Shown piece after piece: positions 1-10,139 of a stretch of DNA of 64,000 bases. A program made the position numbers and the translations under genes. Source of the stretch: Takakia lepidozioides (lineage: Eukaryota; Streptophyta; Takakiopsida; Takakiales; Takakiaceae); contig CM060732.1 in assembly GCA_030704615.1 (NCBI GenBank), positions 77,853,053 to 77,917,052 on the forward strand, in the 5' to 3' direction. The notes under the pieces are model-generated. The model saw nothing but the letters and a program-made list of their open reading frames with translations. It searched no databases and had not been told where the DNA came from. Each line of letters begins with the position of its first letter. The first letter of the stretch is position 1.

Positions 1-3
1 AAT

Positions 4-1585
4 TTGGTTGAACCTCATGCGAAGCGCATAGAGGCTTTACAACAGCAGTTAGATGTGTACAAACTCAGAGAGGAGCACACTCTCAGAGGAACCACAAGCA
101 ACTTGGTGGATAACCACCTTATGCAGGTCTGGTTAGCACAAGGGCCAGTGGAGGGCAAAGCACCACGAAAGCTCACCCAAAGCGAGATGAATGAGCTCAG
201 GCTGCAAGTGCAGAACATTGCCACAACTACTATAGACAATGTTTATAGTAGGATAGCGGAGTTACAGGAGGATGTAGACGGCCTGCAGACTCAAGTGGAG
301 CACCCCACTTCAAATATCGACAAAAGATTCTATATACCTGAGGAACAGCTAATGGCTTCTTATTTACAAGCCAGAACTTTGGCTTTTCAGTCTTCTTCAC
401 AGGAGGTGCAGGAGATGCCAATAGTACAAGAGCAAGTGCCACCAACACCACAACAAGTCACTGTGCCAGTAGCTGACCCTGTTGTTACTATAGCCACACG
501 ACAGCCACCACAGCCTGAGGTATGGGGGAATGCTGCTTTTAACCCACCTAAAACTCCAGCTGCAAGGGAGTACAATAGGGCTATGATTATGCCCTTCAAC
601 CAAATTCCCATTATGTTAGATTTGGCTTGGAAAGAATTTAGTCATCCGCAGTCATTGGCACATTATTATCAAATCTTCCGCATTTGGTTGCCAGTGGCAA
701 CTAGGACTAAAGTTCTTCCGAACAATCGACCAATTGAGGATCATCACTTTGCACAGTACTGGCATGAGGCAGGTACCATGTTGAAGGAATTAATTGCCTT
801 CCAAGTTGTACATGGATTCATTTATACCAAGACCCAAGGAGGTAGCAAGTATTGTCATGGGATGCGGGTTATACTACGCTGCTTGTTTTCTGGTACGTTA
901 TCACATTGAGCAGCACAAGATGCAATCGCTCTTTCTGAGTTATTCCAGTGGGGATCATTGGGTCTTACCTTTAGTGCCACCTCATATGTACCTATATGAG
1001 GCAAAAGTTATGATGCAAAAGGATTCTCAAATTCGTTCATGGTTTCATGCGGCCTGGAACAATTTGTCAACACAAAAATTCGGCCCTGACGATATTTTCA
1101 TTAAAGGACATGAGGCATGGAAATACTTGCACAATTCACAGGTCATTGGTACCCCACTCACCTGGACAGACAAGGAGCTCAGGGTCTTCACCAATTTTAC
1201 CATTCAGCGTTTACAGCAAGTTTTAAAGTTTAAACTTCCAGACATGGTAGGACAACATTGTATGCCCCAGAGGATTCCACAAAAAGTTCGGCAGTTAAAA
1301 CACCTGAGAGGCGATGAGGATTCAGATACAACTGTTTCTTCAGCGGACTCTTTTGACATGGGAGAAGACTATGCAATTCAGATGGCAGAGAAGAAGCGAC
1401 GGGGGTCTCCTATGCCTGAAAGATTACCTCGATATCAGCCTCCAGAGGGCCTTACATATCCAGGTAGTGTTCAATCATCTCCGTCAACCAATAACAGACC
1501 TCGGGCTCGTACACACAGTCCGCCACGAAACTCTCAACATCAAAAAGGTGCTCGCTCACAAAGGTTTGCTAATCCCAATCAGTAA
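4..1585 (+). pseudogene. Frameshifted unknown ORF upstream of a 3' LTR
   Basis: Two overlapping reading frames (4-909 and 794-1585) look like one protein broken by a single frameshift near 800-850; the 5' end may lie outside the window. The first third is rich in Gln, Glu and Leu and looks coiled-coil-like (residues about 5-100). A Pro/Gln/Val-rich linker follows, then a compact Trp/His/Tyr-rich domain (about 600-1250), and a basic Ser/Pro/Arg tail ending at 1585. I see no zinc knuckle, RT, integrase or protease motif. A purine tract and an LTR-like sequence follow at once, so this is either the last ORF of an LTR retrotransposon or the gag-like ORF of a non-autonomous one. I do not recognise the family. 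Confidence 0.5.
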
Positions 1586-1606
1586 ACCGTAAGGACACGG
1601 CTTTTT

Positions 1607-1620
1607 GAGAGGGGAAGGGG
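1607..1620 (+). other. Polypurine tract
   Basis: A run of 14 purines (GAGAGGGGAAGGGG) ends three bases before a TGTTGG terminus. This is the usual place of the plus-strand primer just upstream of a 3' LTR. Confidence 0.6.
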
Positions 1621-1623
1621 TAA

Positions 1624-2386
1624 TGTTGGAGGACTGTCTGGGACTTAGACACTTTTACTAGATCTGTGGGGTACCCTTAATTTTTGCATAGACTGAGACC
1701 AACAGGAGCCTTAGGGGTGACAGCAGCGCACTTTAGGGGGGGTTGCACAGCTCATCACAGCCAACACAGCCCGTCACAGTCCGACACAGCTCGTCACAGC
1801 CAACACAGCCCGTCACAGTCCGACACAGCCGACACAGCCGACACAGCCAGTCAAAGCTCGACACAGCTCGACACAGCTGACACAGTCCAACACAGTCGCA
1901 CAGCCACTCAAAGCTTGACACAGCTGTCACGACCATAGGGAACGGATAGCAGGACAGGGAACGACTGTGGGGAACAACATCTGCGAATGGAACATGTTAG
2001 TTCACGGGTGACGGTTAGTGAGGGAAACGGTTAGAACAACAGGTAGGAAGATAAAGCAGGAGCGAGGACTGGAAAAGGATCACTTCTTGGGGGAACTTCG
2101 GACATCACTGGGGGAAATGAGGCAGAGAGCGTATCTCGGAGCAGAAAGAGGGAGAGCACGGAGTAGGAGGAGGATCTGTTGATGCTTGATGAATGCAAGC
2201 AGTAGAGTAGTAATGTAGAGCAGATTAGAGACTCCATGGCTTCAGCCTGATACTTGATAGATATCAATCTGATACACACTTCATACTCACACTGTGTAGA
2301 GAGATCTGAGTGAAGTTGTGGAATGAATGGATGAGTTGATGGAATCCGATAGATTGATGAAGCAAACTGATACTTAATTACCAACA
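1624..2386 (+). repeat. 3' LTR of a + strand LTR retrotransposon
   Basis: The segment begins TGTTGG and ends CCAACA, a perfect 6-bp terminal inverted repeat, 763 bp long, right after a polypurine tract. The matching 5' LTR would lie left of the window, so LTR identity and target duplication cannot be checked here. The next five bases (GTAAG, 2387-2391) are the candidate target duplication. The end was chosen for the inverted repeat and is not proven. Confidence 0.55.
1745..1935 (+). repeat. Degenerate tandem repeat of CACAGYC/CGACACAG words
   Basis: About 190 bp inside the LTR-like segment are built from 5-15 bp variants of GTCACAGYCCGACACAGC. The minus-strand translation is a Cys/Leu/Val run, which comes from the repeat and is not a gene. 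Confidence 0.8.
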
Positions 2387-2560
2387 GTAAGGTAACTAGC
2401 TAACATGAATGCGGGAAGGAAAACAAATAGGAAACACCCCCATGATACACTAGCTGTAGGTCATGACTGATTGTTCTGAGCGGGCTGAGTACTTAGAGAT
2501 TTCCAACTCTTCTATCTTGGAGTTTCCGCCTCGGATAGCAAAGGGATGGGTGAGTAAAAG
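2387..2560. other. Junction between two retroelements
   Basis: Short stretch between the LTR-like end and the recognisable integrase of the next element. The integrase frame stays open on the minus strand to 2450, but its last 30 or so residues no longer resemble an integrase, so native integrase sequence probably stops near 2550. Confidence 0.4.
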
Positions 2561-3688
2561 CCGCGCGATACTAGCCTTATCAGGCAATGGAACCAATTCA
2601 ATCCACTTGGAGAAGTGCTCCACCATCACCAACACGTACTTGTTGTGGCGCATGGTCAGTGGCAACGGCCCTGCGAAGTCAAGACTCCACCTGTAGCCCA
2701 ATCCCATGATCGGAAGAGGGTGCAATTGTGGAGTAGGGGCGTTGAATGAAGCACGCACCCTGTCACACACCATGCACCTAGCCACAAATTGTTGCACCTT
2801 TGTGTGCATACCACGCCACCAATACTGCCCCTGCAGAAGACTATGAGTGCGTCGCACCCCAAAATGCCCCAATTCCTCATGGGCATGCCGCACTAACTGT
2901 GCCCGCTGTGTTGGGTGAGGCACAATCCTCACTCGACCATCCTCCCACACTCGGAGCAGGTGTGTCCCCTCCCACTTGAACCTCTTGGCTCGTTGTAGGA
3001 TCCGATCCCTCTCTTTGGCAGTTACAGTGGCTGCAGTGTCTCCAGTGCGGAGGTAGTCCAACACAACTGAATCCTCATTTATATCTTTGGCGCCACCTTG
3101 CTCATTGCTGGCCTCAGGGTCCTCAGACACTTGATCTACAATCATCCCTGTTGCAGGTCCAACCTGGCCTTCCGCTGCCAAGATACACAGAAATGCAGAT
3201 GCGTGCCATCCGGGCACCATCTCCTCGTCCGTCTCACCAGGCCACCGAGCTCCAGTGTCATCCTGCTTGCTCGTGCATGGATTGCGACTCAACCCATCTG
3301 CATTGCGATTGACCAAACCCGGTCGATGCACCACCTGAAAGTCATACTCTTGAAGGATGAGTGCCCACCGTGCAAGCTTCCCCGTAAGCTTGTCTGACTC
3401 CATCAACCACTTGATTGGTTGGTGATCCGTGACAAGGGTGAAGAGATTGCCGTATAGATAGCACCTGAAGTGTGCCACGGCCCACACTACAGCTAAGCAT
3501 TCTCCCTCATATGAGCTATACTTAGACTCTGCAACGTTGTTTGAGCGGCTAGCATAAGCCACTACGAACTCTCTTCCCTCATCATCCACCTGTGTGAGCA
3601 CCGCTCCAACCCCCAGCATGCTCCAATCTGTATGCAGCTGAAAAGGACGCCCCCTGATAGGTCGTCTCAAGATGGGCGCCGAGGTCAA
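2450..3688 (-). pseudogene. RNase H and truncated integrase of the methyltransferase-bearing Ty3 element
   Basis: Reading down from 3688, the first about 130 residues are a Ty3 RNase H. It has an HTDWSMLGVGAVL start, the YSSYEGECLAVVWA segment, the TDHQPIKWL strand and a C-terminal NRNADGLSR. A linker is followed by the integrase zinc domain (H-x4-H near HAHEELGHFG, CMVCDR) and the start of the catalytic core with the first acidic residue in SLDFAGPLP. Sequence like the core's second Asp and its Glu is absent, because the reading diverges near 2550. RNase H and RT are separated by stops near 3725-3745. The protein would cut the RNA template and insert the cDNA, but this copy cannot. Confidence 0.85.
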
Positions 3689-3742
3689 CCTCGCCTTGAG
3701 CTCTTGAAAAGCTTGTTCTTGCTCATCTTCTCACTGCCACTC

Positions 3743-4627
3743 CTAGTCCACCTTGGTCAGCTTGGTTGGAGCCTTTGCAATGGCACTAAATCCCTTAACA
3801 AACCGTCTATAATAGTTTGCTAACCCCATGAAAGCTCGAACTCGGCTCACATCCGTGGGGCGTGGAACCTGTGCAATGGACTCTACCTTAGTCTGCTGTA
3901 CCCCCAATCCTCCAGGATATATCATGTGACCCAGATACTCAATCTGGTTGTGGAAAAACTTGCACTTTCCCGGATGTAACTTCAATCCGTGCGCCCTCAA
4001 GCGCTCAAATACCCCCTGAAGGTGTCTCTCATGCTCTTCCACCGTAACACTAAAGATGATGATGTCATCTATGTAGCACCGAGCAAACTCCACCCCTGCT
4101 AGAATCCTGTCCATGACTCTCTGAAACTCTGCCGGAGCGTTCTTAAGCCCAAATGGTAAGAACCGCCATTGGTATAGGCAATCCTTCCCGTGCTCATTGA
4201 TCCCCCAGAATGCCGTCTTTGGCTTATCCGCCTCCTTGATCGGCAACTGGTGATATCCGGATCGTAAATCCAACATGCTAAAGACCTTGGCATGCCCAAT
4301 GGCATCAAAGATCTCCTCTGGTGTTGGCATGGCATACCTATCGGACTTGGTCTAACGATTTTCAGGCCGGTAATCACCGCACATACGTCTCTCCGTCCAA
4401 TTGCCAAAGACATCCTTCTTGGCTGGCATCACTGTGGCTGAAGCATACTCTCCCCCAGATAGCTCCACCAAAGTTCTCATCTGAATCAAGGACCTCTCCA
4501 TGTCACTGTATCCATAGGGTCTCCGAAGGATTAGCGTGTCAGTAGCCAATTCAATGCAAATCTCTTGACCCTTCAGTGCTCCTAAGTCCTTCAAACTGAA
4601 GGCAAAGCAGTTCCTGTAAGCCCTCAA
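3743..4627 (-). pseudogene. Reverse transcriptase of the methyltransferase-bearing Ty3 element
   Basis: Two ORFs in different frames (4627-4352 and 4330-3743) make one RT domain. The upstream part reaches the CGDYRPEN motif and is cut by an in-frame TAG at 4352-4354. The downstream part holds [10 protein letters not shown], the catalytic YIDDIIIF box and the thumb GLANYYRRFVKGF. The sequence just before RT (about 4640-4750) also contains stops, so the polyprotein is no longer continuous. RT order and motifs are typical of Ty3/gypsy. Confidence 0.9.
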
Positions 4628-4753
4628 GAACCGCCGTATACGTCATCTCTCTCCTCCGGTGACTATAGGTCCAACATCAGGCTCCCAGTTGTCCTCCGTG
4701 ACTGCAACCTTGAGTCCAGCAGGCTTAGAGGTAGAAGACGCGTCCCGTGGTTG

Positions 4754-6661
4754 CTATGCTACAACCTCTTGAGCAGTGACCACTGCCTCCTCTGTCAGTG
4801 ACAATGTCTCATCCTGCCCCATCATCCCATCCTTGAGGACCTCCTCAATCCAAGAAAAATCCCCAACCTGATCCATCACCGCCGCCTTGGCTGCCAACTC
4901 CTTCTGAACCTCGAGCACCTCCCACGTATGCCATGGATGCGGCCTGCACCTCGTGGTCCTCACCTGCTCGCCCCCACTCGCTGCCCATACCGTCTCGGTA
5001 GGCAGGGAGACCATGAAGGGAAGTGTATTCCGTACTCTGCGCTGCTCAGCCATAGCCAAGCTGATAATCCAGGTCAAGCAATTGAGATCCATTGCTTGCC
5101 CCAACACCTGACAACGTGATGCCTCAGAAAGAGATGGCACCGCCGTGGTACCTGTGGTAAAACCCATCGCCCGCTCGCGCTCGTCAACATTGGGCTCCAC
5201 TAATTGTTGCAACTGGCTATCCCACAAGAGGCCAGGTCCACCATCCCGAAAAGCATGGGATCCTGGGAAGCTGAGCAGTGTAGGTAATGCTGCTTGTGGT
5301 TGACCCACCCTGTTGACCACTGCCAAAGGCGAACGGTCATCGTGTCTCACACGTTGAGACTGCCTCCCTGTGTCCAAAATGCTATCCACTGTGAGGTGTG
5401 CTGGCCGCTGCATCCCATCAAATGCACGCTTGAGCAGTGCGGGTGGCATCAAGTTAGTCCACCATAGCCATGGACGATGAGCCCATGACCCCACTGCAGC
5501 TGCATCCAGCAACACTGCTGACCCAAGCCACGACCGGACTTGATGTACATTGGCCATCACCCTGGCCCGAGAATCACCCATCAGTGGCACATTCTCCAAG
5601 ATGTATGTTGGAGATACAACTTGATGAAGCTGCAAGTGGCGCAAAATCCGCACCATCTCCCAAAACAGACCCGTCCTCGAGTCTCGCAATCCATTGCCAT
5701 GCCCGGCTGATGAATGCCCTTGGCAGGGCCAACCTGCCACTACCAGATCAATGGAGCCAACTCGCTTCAAATCCTGCGCCCCCAACAACGAAATGTCTGC
5801 TGGCAAGGCTTGTTGGTATCCACGAACTGCAGACACTGGCAACAAATCAGGGTGCTACTGTACCAACTGAGCAACATGGCGCAGTGAGACGCGTCGTGCA
5901 GTCTCATCCCTCTCCACATACAGGTAACGTCGAACTCGTACAGCTGCCTGCAGTACTGCAGCCAATCCAGTGCTAATCCCGCCAAACAAGTCCAGAAGGC
6001 ATATGTTTTCATCCGGGCACTGCCACACAAGAGGTGTGGTGTCCAATGGCGACAACTGAGGTGGTCCTGGTGCAATCACCGCACTCTCCTCTTCTCCTGA
6101 CGGTACGAAGGCCTCTACCCAGGCTTGTTGTACCCGTCCATCAGCAGCCTGCTGCAAATCCTTGCTCGTACTCCATAATGGAGTGTGAGCAACCATGGCA
6201 GGCAACTCCGCCGTACCATGCATGTCATCCTGCTCTGCTGGAGGTGGCACATCCTCTGCATGGGCATTGCCTTCCAACAACTCTCCAAGCCAACTAACTG
6301 CAGCTGTAAAGGCGGCTAGTGTTGGCATCTTGCCCCGCTGGGCAGCCGCAATACCCCCAATGAATGTCACAGGGAGCTGTGCACGACGACCATCCCCTGA
6401 CTGCCATCCAGGCCTGTAGGTTGTTGACTCCTCCCAAAAGTCCAGGGTGAAGCCCATGGGATATAACACTGCCCCACCAACAAGGACATCGTAAGAGACC
6501 GCATCTGTCACAATGGCCTTGGCTCGCATCACTGAGCCATCTACAGGATGATCTGGTTGTAGTCCAATGGCCAACTCACGCCGTGTCATGCCCCGAGCTT
6601 GCTCTGATCCTCCCAGAGATGTCTGTATCTGGAAAGGACAAGGCTCCATATCCGCCTCCAT
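4754..6661 (-). pseudogene. C5 cytosine DNA methyltransferase captured by the Ty3 element
   Basis: Two ORFs (6661-5855, then 5845-4754) join by one frameshift near 5850. About 215 residues in, near 6000, is the AdoMet motif I, LDLFGGISTG, followed by an acidic motif II (YVERDETA). The second ORF has motif IV with the catalytic Cys in GWPCQGHS (Cys codon 5723-5725), motif VI ILENV (Glu 5594-5596), a motif VIII-like RPWLWWTN, and motif IX/X sequence RERAMGFTTG..LGQAMDLN near the C-terminus. The full set points to a once-functional enzyme; the MGF..LG layout recalls the DNMT3/DRM group. The roughly 190 residues before motif I continue the protease region. It would have methylated cytosines in DNA, perhaps the element's own copies (inference). 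Confidence 0.85.
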
Positions 6662-7356
6662 GAGGCCAAACCTGCAATAGCAGCTCTGCCCAACATCAGT
6701 GGCTGAGCTCCTGAGTCCAACAAGACCCGCAGTGGCCGGTACTTCTTGCCTGCCGGTCCACTCAAAGTGAAAATGTCTCTCTGGTTGTCTAACAAGACAA
6801 CTCCAGGTGTCACCATGGCGCGCTCAAAGGCTGGCCTAGCTGACAGCTCCATCAACCTGGCAGCTGCAGCTTGCCATGGCACAGCCGTGGCAGTCTTGAC
6901 CCTCAAATCCGAGGATCCCTCTGCCACTACACCTTCCAGTAACTCCGTAGAAGATGAAGTGACCTCCCCACTCTCAAAGAGTGTTGCTGCTAGTCTGAAC
7001 ACTGAAGCTGGTCTTACCCCCGCCGTCGCAATCATGGTTGCCAAGAACAGTGGGGCTTGACACATAGAGGTGGTTGCCCCCAATAACACACCGGCTGCAC
7101 TAGCCTTGGTAGAAGGTGTCAGTGCTGCACGTGTAGCTCTCCCCAATGGCATAGTAACCTCCGCCTCGGTAACAGTCGGGCGAGAACTAGGTGCCATGGA
7201 TGGCGTCGACACTGTCTCTGCCAATGTGAATGACTGAGGAAGCCTCGCCTGACGACTTGCCTCCCCACGCCGTGGATCCAATTCCACCTCTACACCTCGT
7301 GGCTCAGGAACTCGTGCTGCTCCTCGAGTCACGGCTGCACCAGACTCCACCTGCAC
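6586..7356 (-). pseudogene. Spacer and aspartic protease of the Ty3 element
   Basis: A Ala/Thr/Ser-rich linker follows gag. Near 6690-6720 is the retropepsin active-site motif LLDSGAQPLMLG (D-S-G-A). The frame then shifts into the methyltransferase ORF within the overlap 6586-6661. Retropepsins work as dimers and cleave the polyprotein. The long linker before the DSGA box is unusual, but the motif is clear. Confidence 0.7.
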
Positions 7357-7374
7357 TAGTGGTAGTGCTGCTCC

Positions 7375-8927
7375 TCACATGAATCCCATGCCTCCCATAT
7401 CTCCTCCCTCAGGAGCAGGAGGTGGACCATCCCGCCTGGGAGCCGATACCACCTGAGCTGTAGCCATGGCAGCGAGCCTCTGCTCTAGCTGCTGGAGCCA
7501 GTTGGCCATGTCTTGGTCAACACCCTGACCTCCGCGTCCTTGGCCATGTTGAGCTTGCCCTTGGCATGCACCTCGTGCCCGACCACCTCGTCCTCTCTGG
7601 GCTGGTCCACCTCGCCCCCGGCCACCATTGTTCCCTTGGAACTGGCCTGGGCGCAACTCAGGGTGCAAGTCATAACACTGGGCATCTCCATGCCCATACT
7701 TGCCACAATGCCCACACTGCAACTGTGCAGGCTGTGCTTGTGTCAGCCTTCTGCGACTCTCTGGGCAATCTCTCTTGACATGGGGTCCTCCACATGTCCA
7801 ACATATCACCCCTGGTTTTTGTTGGCCTGCAAAAGATGCCACGGGCCTCCGCACCTGAGGTCCCCTGTAAGCTCCATGGAACTTGGGTTGGGCAACCTTG
7901 CCCCCCTGACCACGCTGTTGGGCAGTCCCTTGTACCTGTTGGCTGGCAGCTGCACCTCGTGCAGGCATGTCCTTGCCAAATCCAATGGTAACAACTCGCT
8001 CCTCCACCATGTTGAGCTCAATCCGCTCAGCCAGCAGAAACACATCCGCTAATGTGGGTTGGGCCGCTTGTAACAGGGTTGCATCCCGCACCCTTCTCTT
8101 GAGCTCCTTGTCCAAAATTCCATACCAGAACTGGACTGCCTGAGCTTCAGTAACCCCTTGGGTCACACTTATCAAGCGCCTCATACGAGTGTAGGCCTCT
8201 CGCAAGCTCTCACTAGATTTGCGCTAGAAGTCTTGCAAACTTTGCAGCTTCTCTGTCCGTACACCTTGGTAGTTCCTCCGCAACTCCTGGAAGAACTCCA
8301 CCACCGGGTTGAATCTAGGCACATGTGTTGTAATTGTGGCAGAAGGAGTAGTAGCACCTTTTGAACTGGTACCACCTGCAGAAATGCCGGCACTACTTGT
8401 TCCACTACTAGTGCTTGTAGTTGGAGATGTTTGTGTAGCTGCTGGTGTCACCGCTGCCCTTGTGCCTCTAGTGATTGAGACATAGTTAGGTGACCAATAC
8501 TCTCGCCACTCCTCAATCTCCACCGCATGTCCCCGCCTAAATTCATGGTAATCATCCATGGGCGGCCCCTCAAGGTGCTGGAATAGCCCCTTCCACGCAA
8601 TAAAAGACGTAAACAATTGTGGATTGCGCATTTGCTGCAAATCACACCAACTGTCAAACTACTGTATAAAGTCATCAAGCTCGATGGTGCCCACAGCTCC
8701 AGAGTACCTACGTGGCCCCTTGGTAGCTCCATACATCTCCTCCATCGTGTCCCACAACAATGGCACGGAAATGACTTGCACCCTCGGCAAGAATCCTCCT
8801 GACTCCGAGTCTGAACCTTCCTCAGAAGACACTGAAGGTGAAAGTGGTCTAAACCGCACACCTTGTCTTGTGTACCCACTAGTATCGCTGGTGCTTGTAC
8901 CGGCACTCCCTTAGCAGCTGGTGGCAC
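7375..8927 (-). pseudogene. Gag with two zinc knuckles (Ty3 element)
   Basis: The gag region is spread over several frames: 8859-8659, 8640-8224 and 8205-7375. An in-frame TAG at about 8224 separates capsid parts. The middle has the retrotransposon-gag fold signature (RRNYQGVRTEKLQSL, then REAYTRMRRLI and FWYGILDKELKRRV). Two CCHC knuckles follow, CWTCGGPHVKRDC near 7760-7803 and CGHCGKYGHGDAQC near 7670-7720. The C-terminus is a Gly/Arg/Gln-rich basic tail. Gag would package element RNA. The true start is not clear; the N-terminal part is acidic and Ser-rich. Confidence 0.8.
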
Positions 8928-8929
8928 CT

Positions 8930-9600
8930 CCGTGATGAAAACTCACAACCCAACCGGTTGTCAACCTGTCTCTAATCCCCACTTTCTACAAGGTAACCGG
9001 GTAAAGAACCTGTTGCGGCTACTGGTTCAAGCAGGAATAATAGGTTTCTAACGTAGACCTGTACCTGCACCTGCATCCACCGCAAGCACTCCTATGGTCT
9101 ACTGGTCATCAACTCAGCCTCACCATAGAAGAAACACTGGTGGTCTTGCTGGTCATCACCCCAGCCTCACCACCGATAGCATACTCTAGGATTGGCCGGT
9201 GATCAAATCCGGACCAACCTCCTATGAAAACAAGCGCCCACACAAAGCTAACATGGCGCACAGTCAAGCATGCAGGTGTGGAGGGGATCCAAACACAAGA
9301 AAATCAAGACAACAACTCCTCCACACCAAAAACACTCCACAGTGTCGCTCCTGCAAGGACACCCCAGCCCAAACCTGGACTGACTCTTGCCTCCACCTAC
9401 GGAAAGGCTTTGGCCTACAGAGAGGGTAACTATGGAGAAGAGAAACTAAAGCAATTCCTAACCCCAGAATGCTCTCATCCCACCACTCTCCCTCCTGTCT
9501 CTATCCACTCGCTTGTATGGCCGTGGCAAGTATCCTTCAATATCCCTCAATCAATCCTTCAAGAGCTCTTCAACATTGTCTACCAAAGCTCTTCAAAGGG
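8930..9600. other. No gene seen; possible 5' UTR/LTR of the Ty3 element
   Basis: No convincing coding sequence. A roughly 45-bp segment (ACTGGTCATCA..CAGCCTCACC) occurs twice near 9100-9180. A 5' LTR and primer site of the minus-strand Ty3 element should be here or further right, but I found no tRNA-complementary site. Confidence 0.4.
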
Positions 9601-9712
9601 TCCTCCAAGGACCCCAAAGATCCTCCAAACACTCCTCCAAGGACCCCAAAGATCCTCCAAATACTCCTCCAAGGGCCCTCAAATATCTTCCAAACAATCC
9701 TCCAAAGGCCCT
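9598..9712 (+). repeat. Short tandem repeat, AAGATCCTCCAAA-type
   Basis: About 115 bp of imperfect units of roughly 30 bp built around CAAGGACCCCAAAGATCCTCC. They create small Ser/Pro/Lys-rich ORFs that I regard as repeat artefacts. Confidence 0.7.
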
Positions 9713-9736
9713 TAAATTTCACTAAGTCCTTTCACT

Positions 9737-10136
9737 GTTGATACCTTAACAGAGGTATAGTCTGAGGTTGCTAGGGTCCCTTATGTTGATGATACCTTTA
9801 CAGAGGTATAGTCTGAAAATGAGGGTTCTGTTTGGTATACTAACAGAGGTATAGTCTGAGCTGATTAGGGTCCACATATGGTGATACCTCAACAGAGGTA
9901 TAGTAAAAGGGACAAGCTCCTGTTTGGTATACTAACAGAGGTATAGTCTGAGCTGATTAGGGTTCACATATGGTGATACCTCAATAGAGGTATAGTAAAA
10001 TGGACAAGCTCCTGTTTGGTATACTAACAGAGGTATAGTCTCACATTAGGGTTCACATATGGTGATACCTCAACAGAGGTATAGTCAAAGAGACAAGCTC
10101 CTGTTTGGTATACTAACAGAGGTATAGTCTGAGCAT
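9737..10136 (+). repeat. 92-bp minisatellite with hairpin cores
   Basis: The word GGTATAC starts at 9834, 9926, 10018 and 10107, giving periods of 92, 92 and 89 bp. Each unit holds two copies of an ACAGAGGTATAGT core. One core is preceded by GGTATACTA, the other by GATACCTCA, so each can fold (ATACCTC pairs with GAGGTAT). Two more divergent units lie at 9737-9830. Confidence 0.9.
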
Positions 10137-10139
10137 ACA

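Larger units (their letters stand above)
2450..8927 (-). mobile_element. Decayed Ty3-type retrotransposon carrying a DNA methyltransferase
   Basis: On the minus strand the order is gag with two zinc knuckles, aspartic protease, C5 cytosine methyltransferase, reverse transcriptase, RNase H and an N-terminal integrase fragment. RT-RH-IN order makes it Ty3/gypsy-like. Several frameshifts and in-frame stops (TAG near 8224 and at 4352-4354) show it is inactive. The integrase loses its second half where a + strand LTR element abuts. I could not identify its LTRs; the 5' one should lie above about 8.95 kb. Ty3 elements with captured methyltransferases are, as I recall, reported from charophyte algae. 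Confidence 0.85.

Noticed and set aside
1684-1938. ORFs with SQHSPSQSDTA repeats
   Set aside because: Direct product of the CACAGYC/CGACACAG tandem repeat in the LTR.
9134-9250. tRNA primer site for the methyltransferase-bearing Ty3 element (TTGGTCCGGATTTGA on minus)
   Set aside because: The complementary sequence lacks a proper tRNA acceptor and T-arm length, so it does not match a tRNA 3' end.
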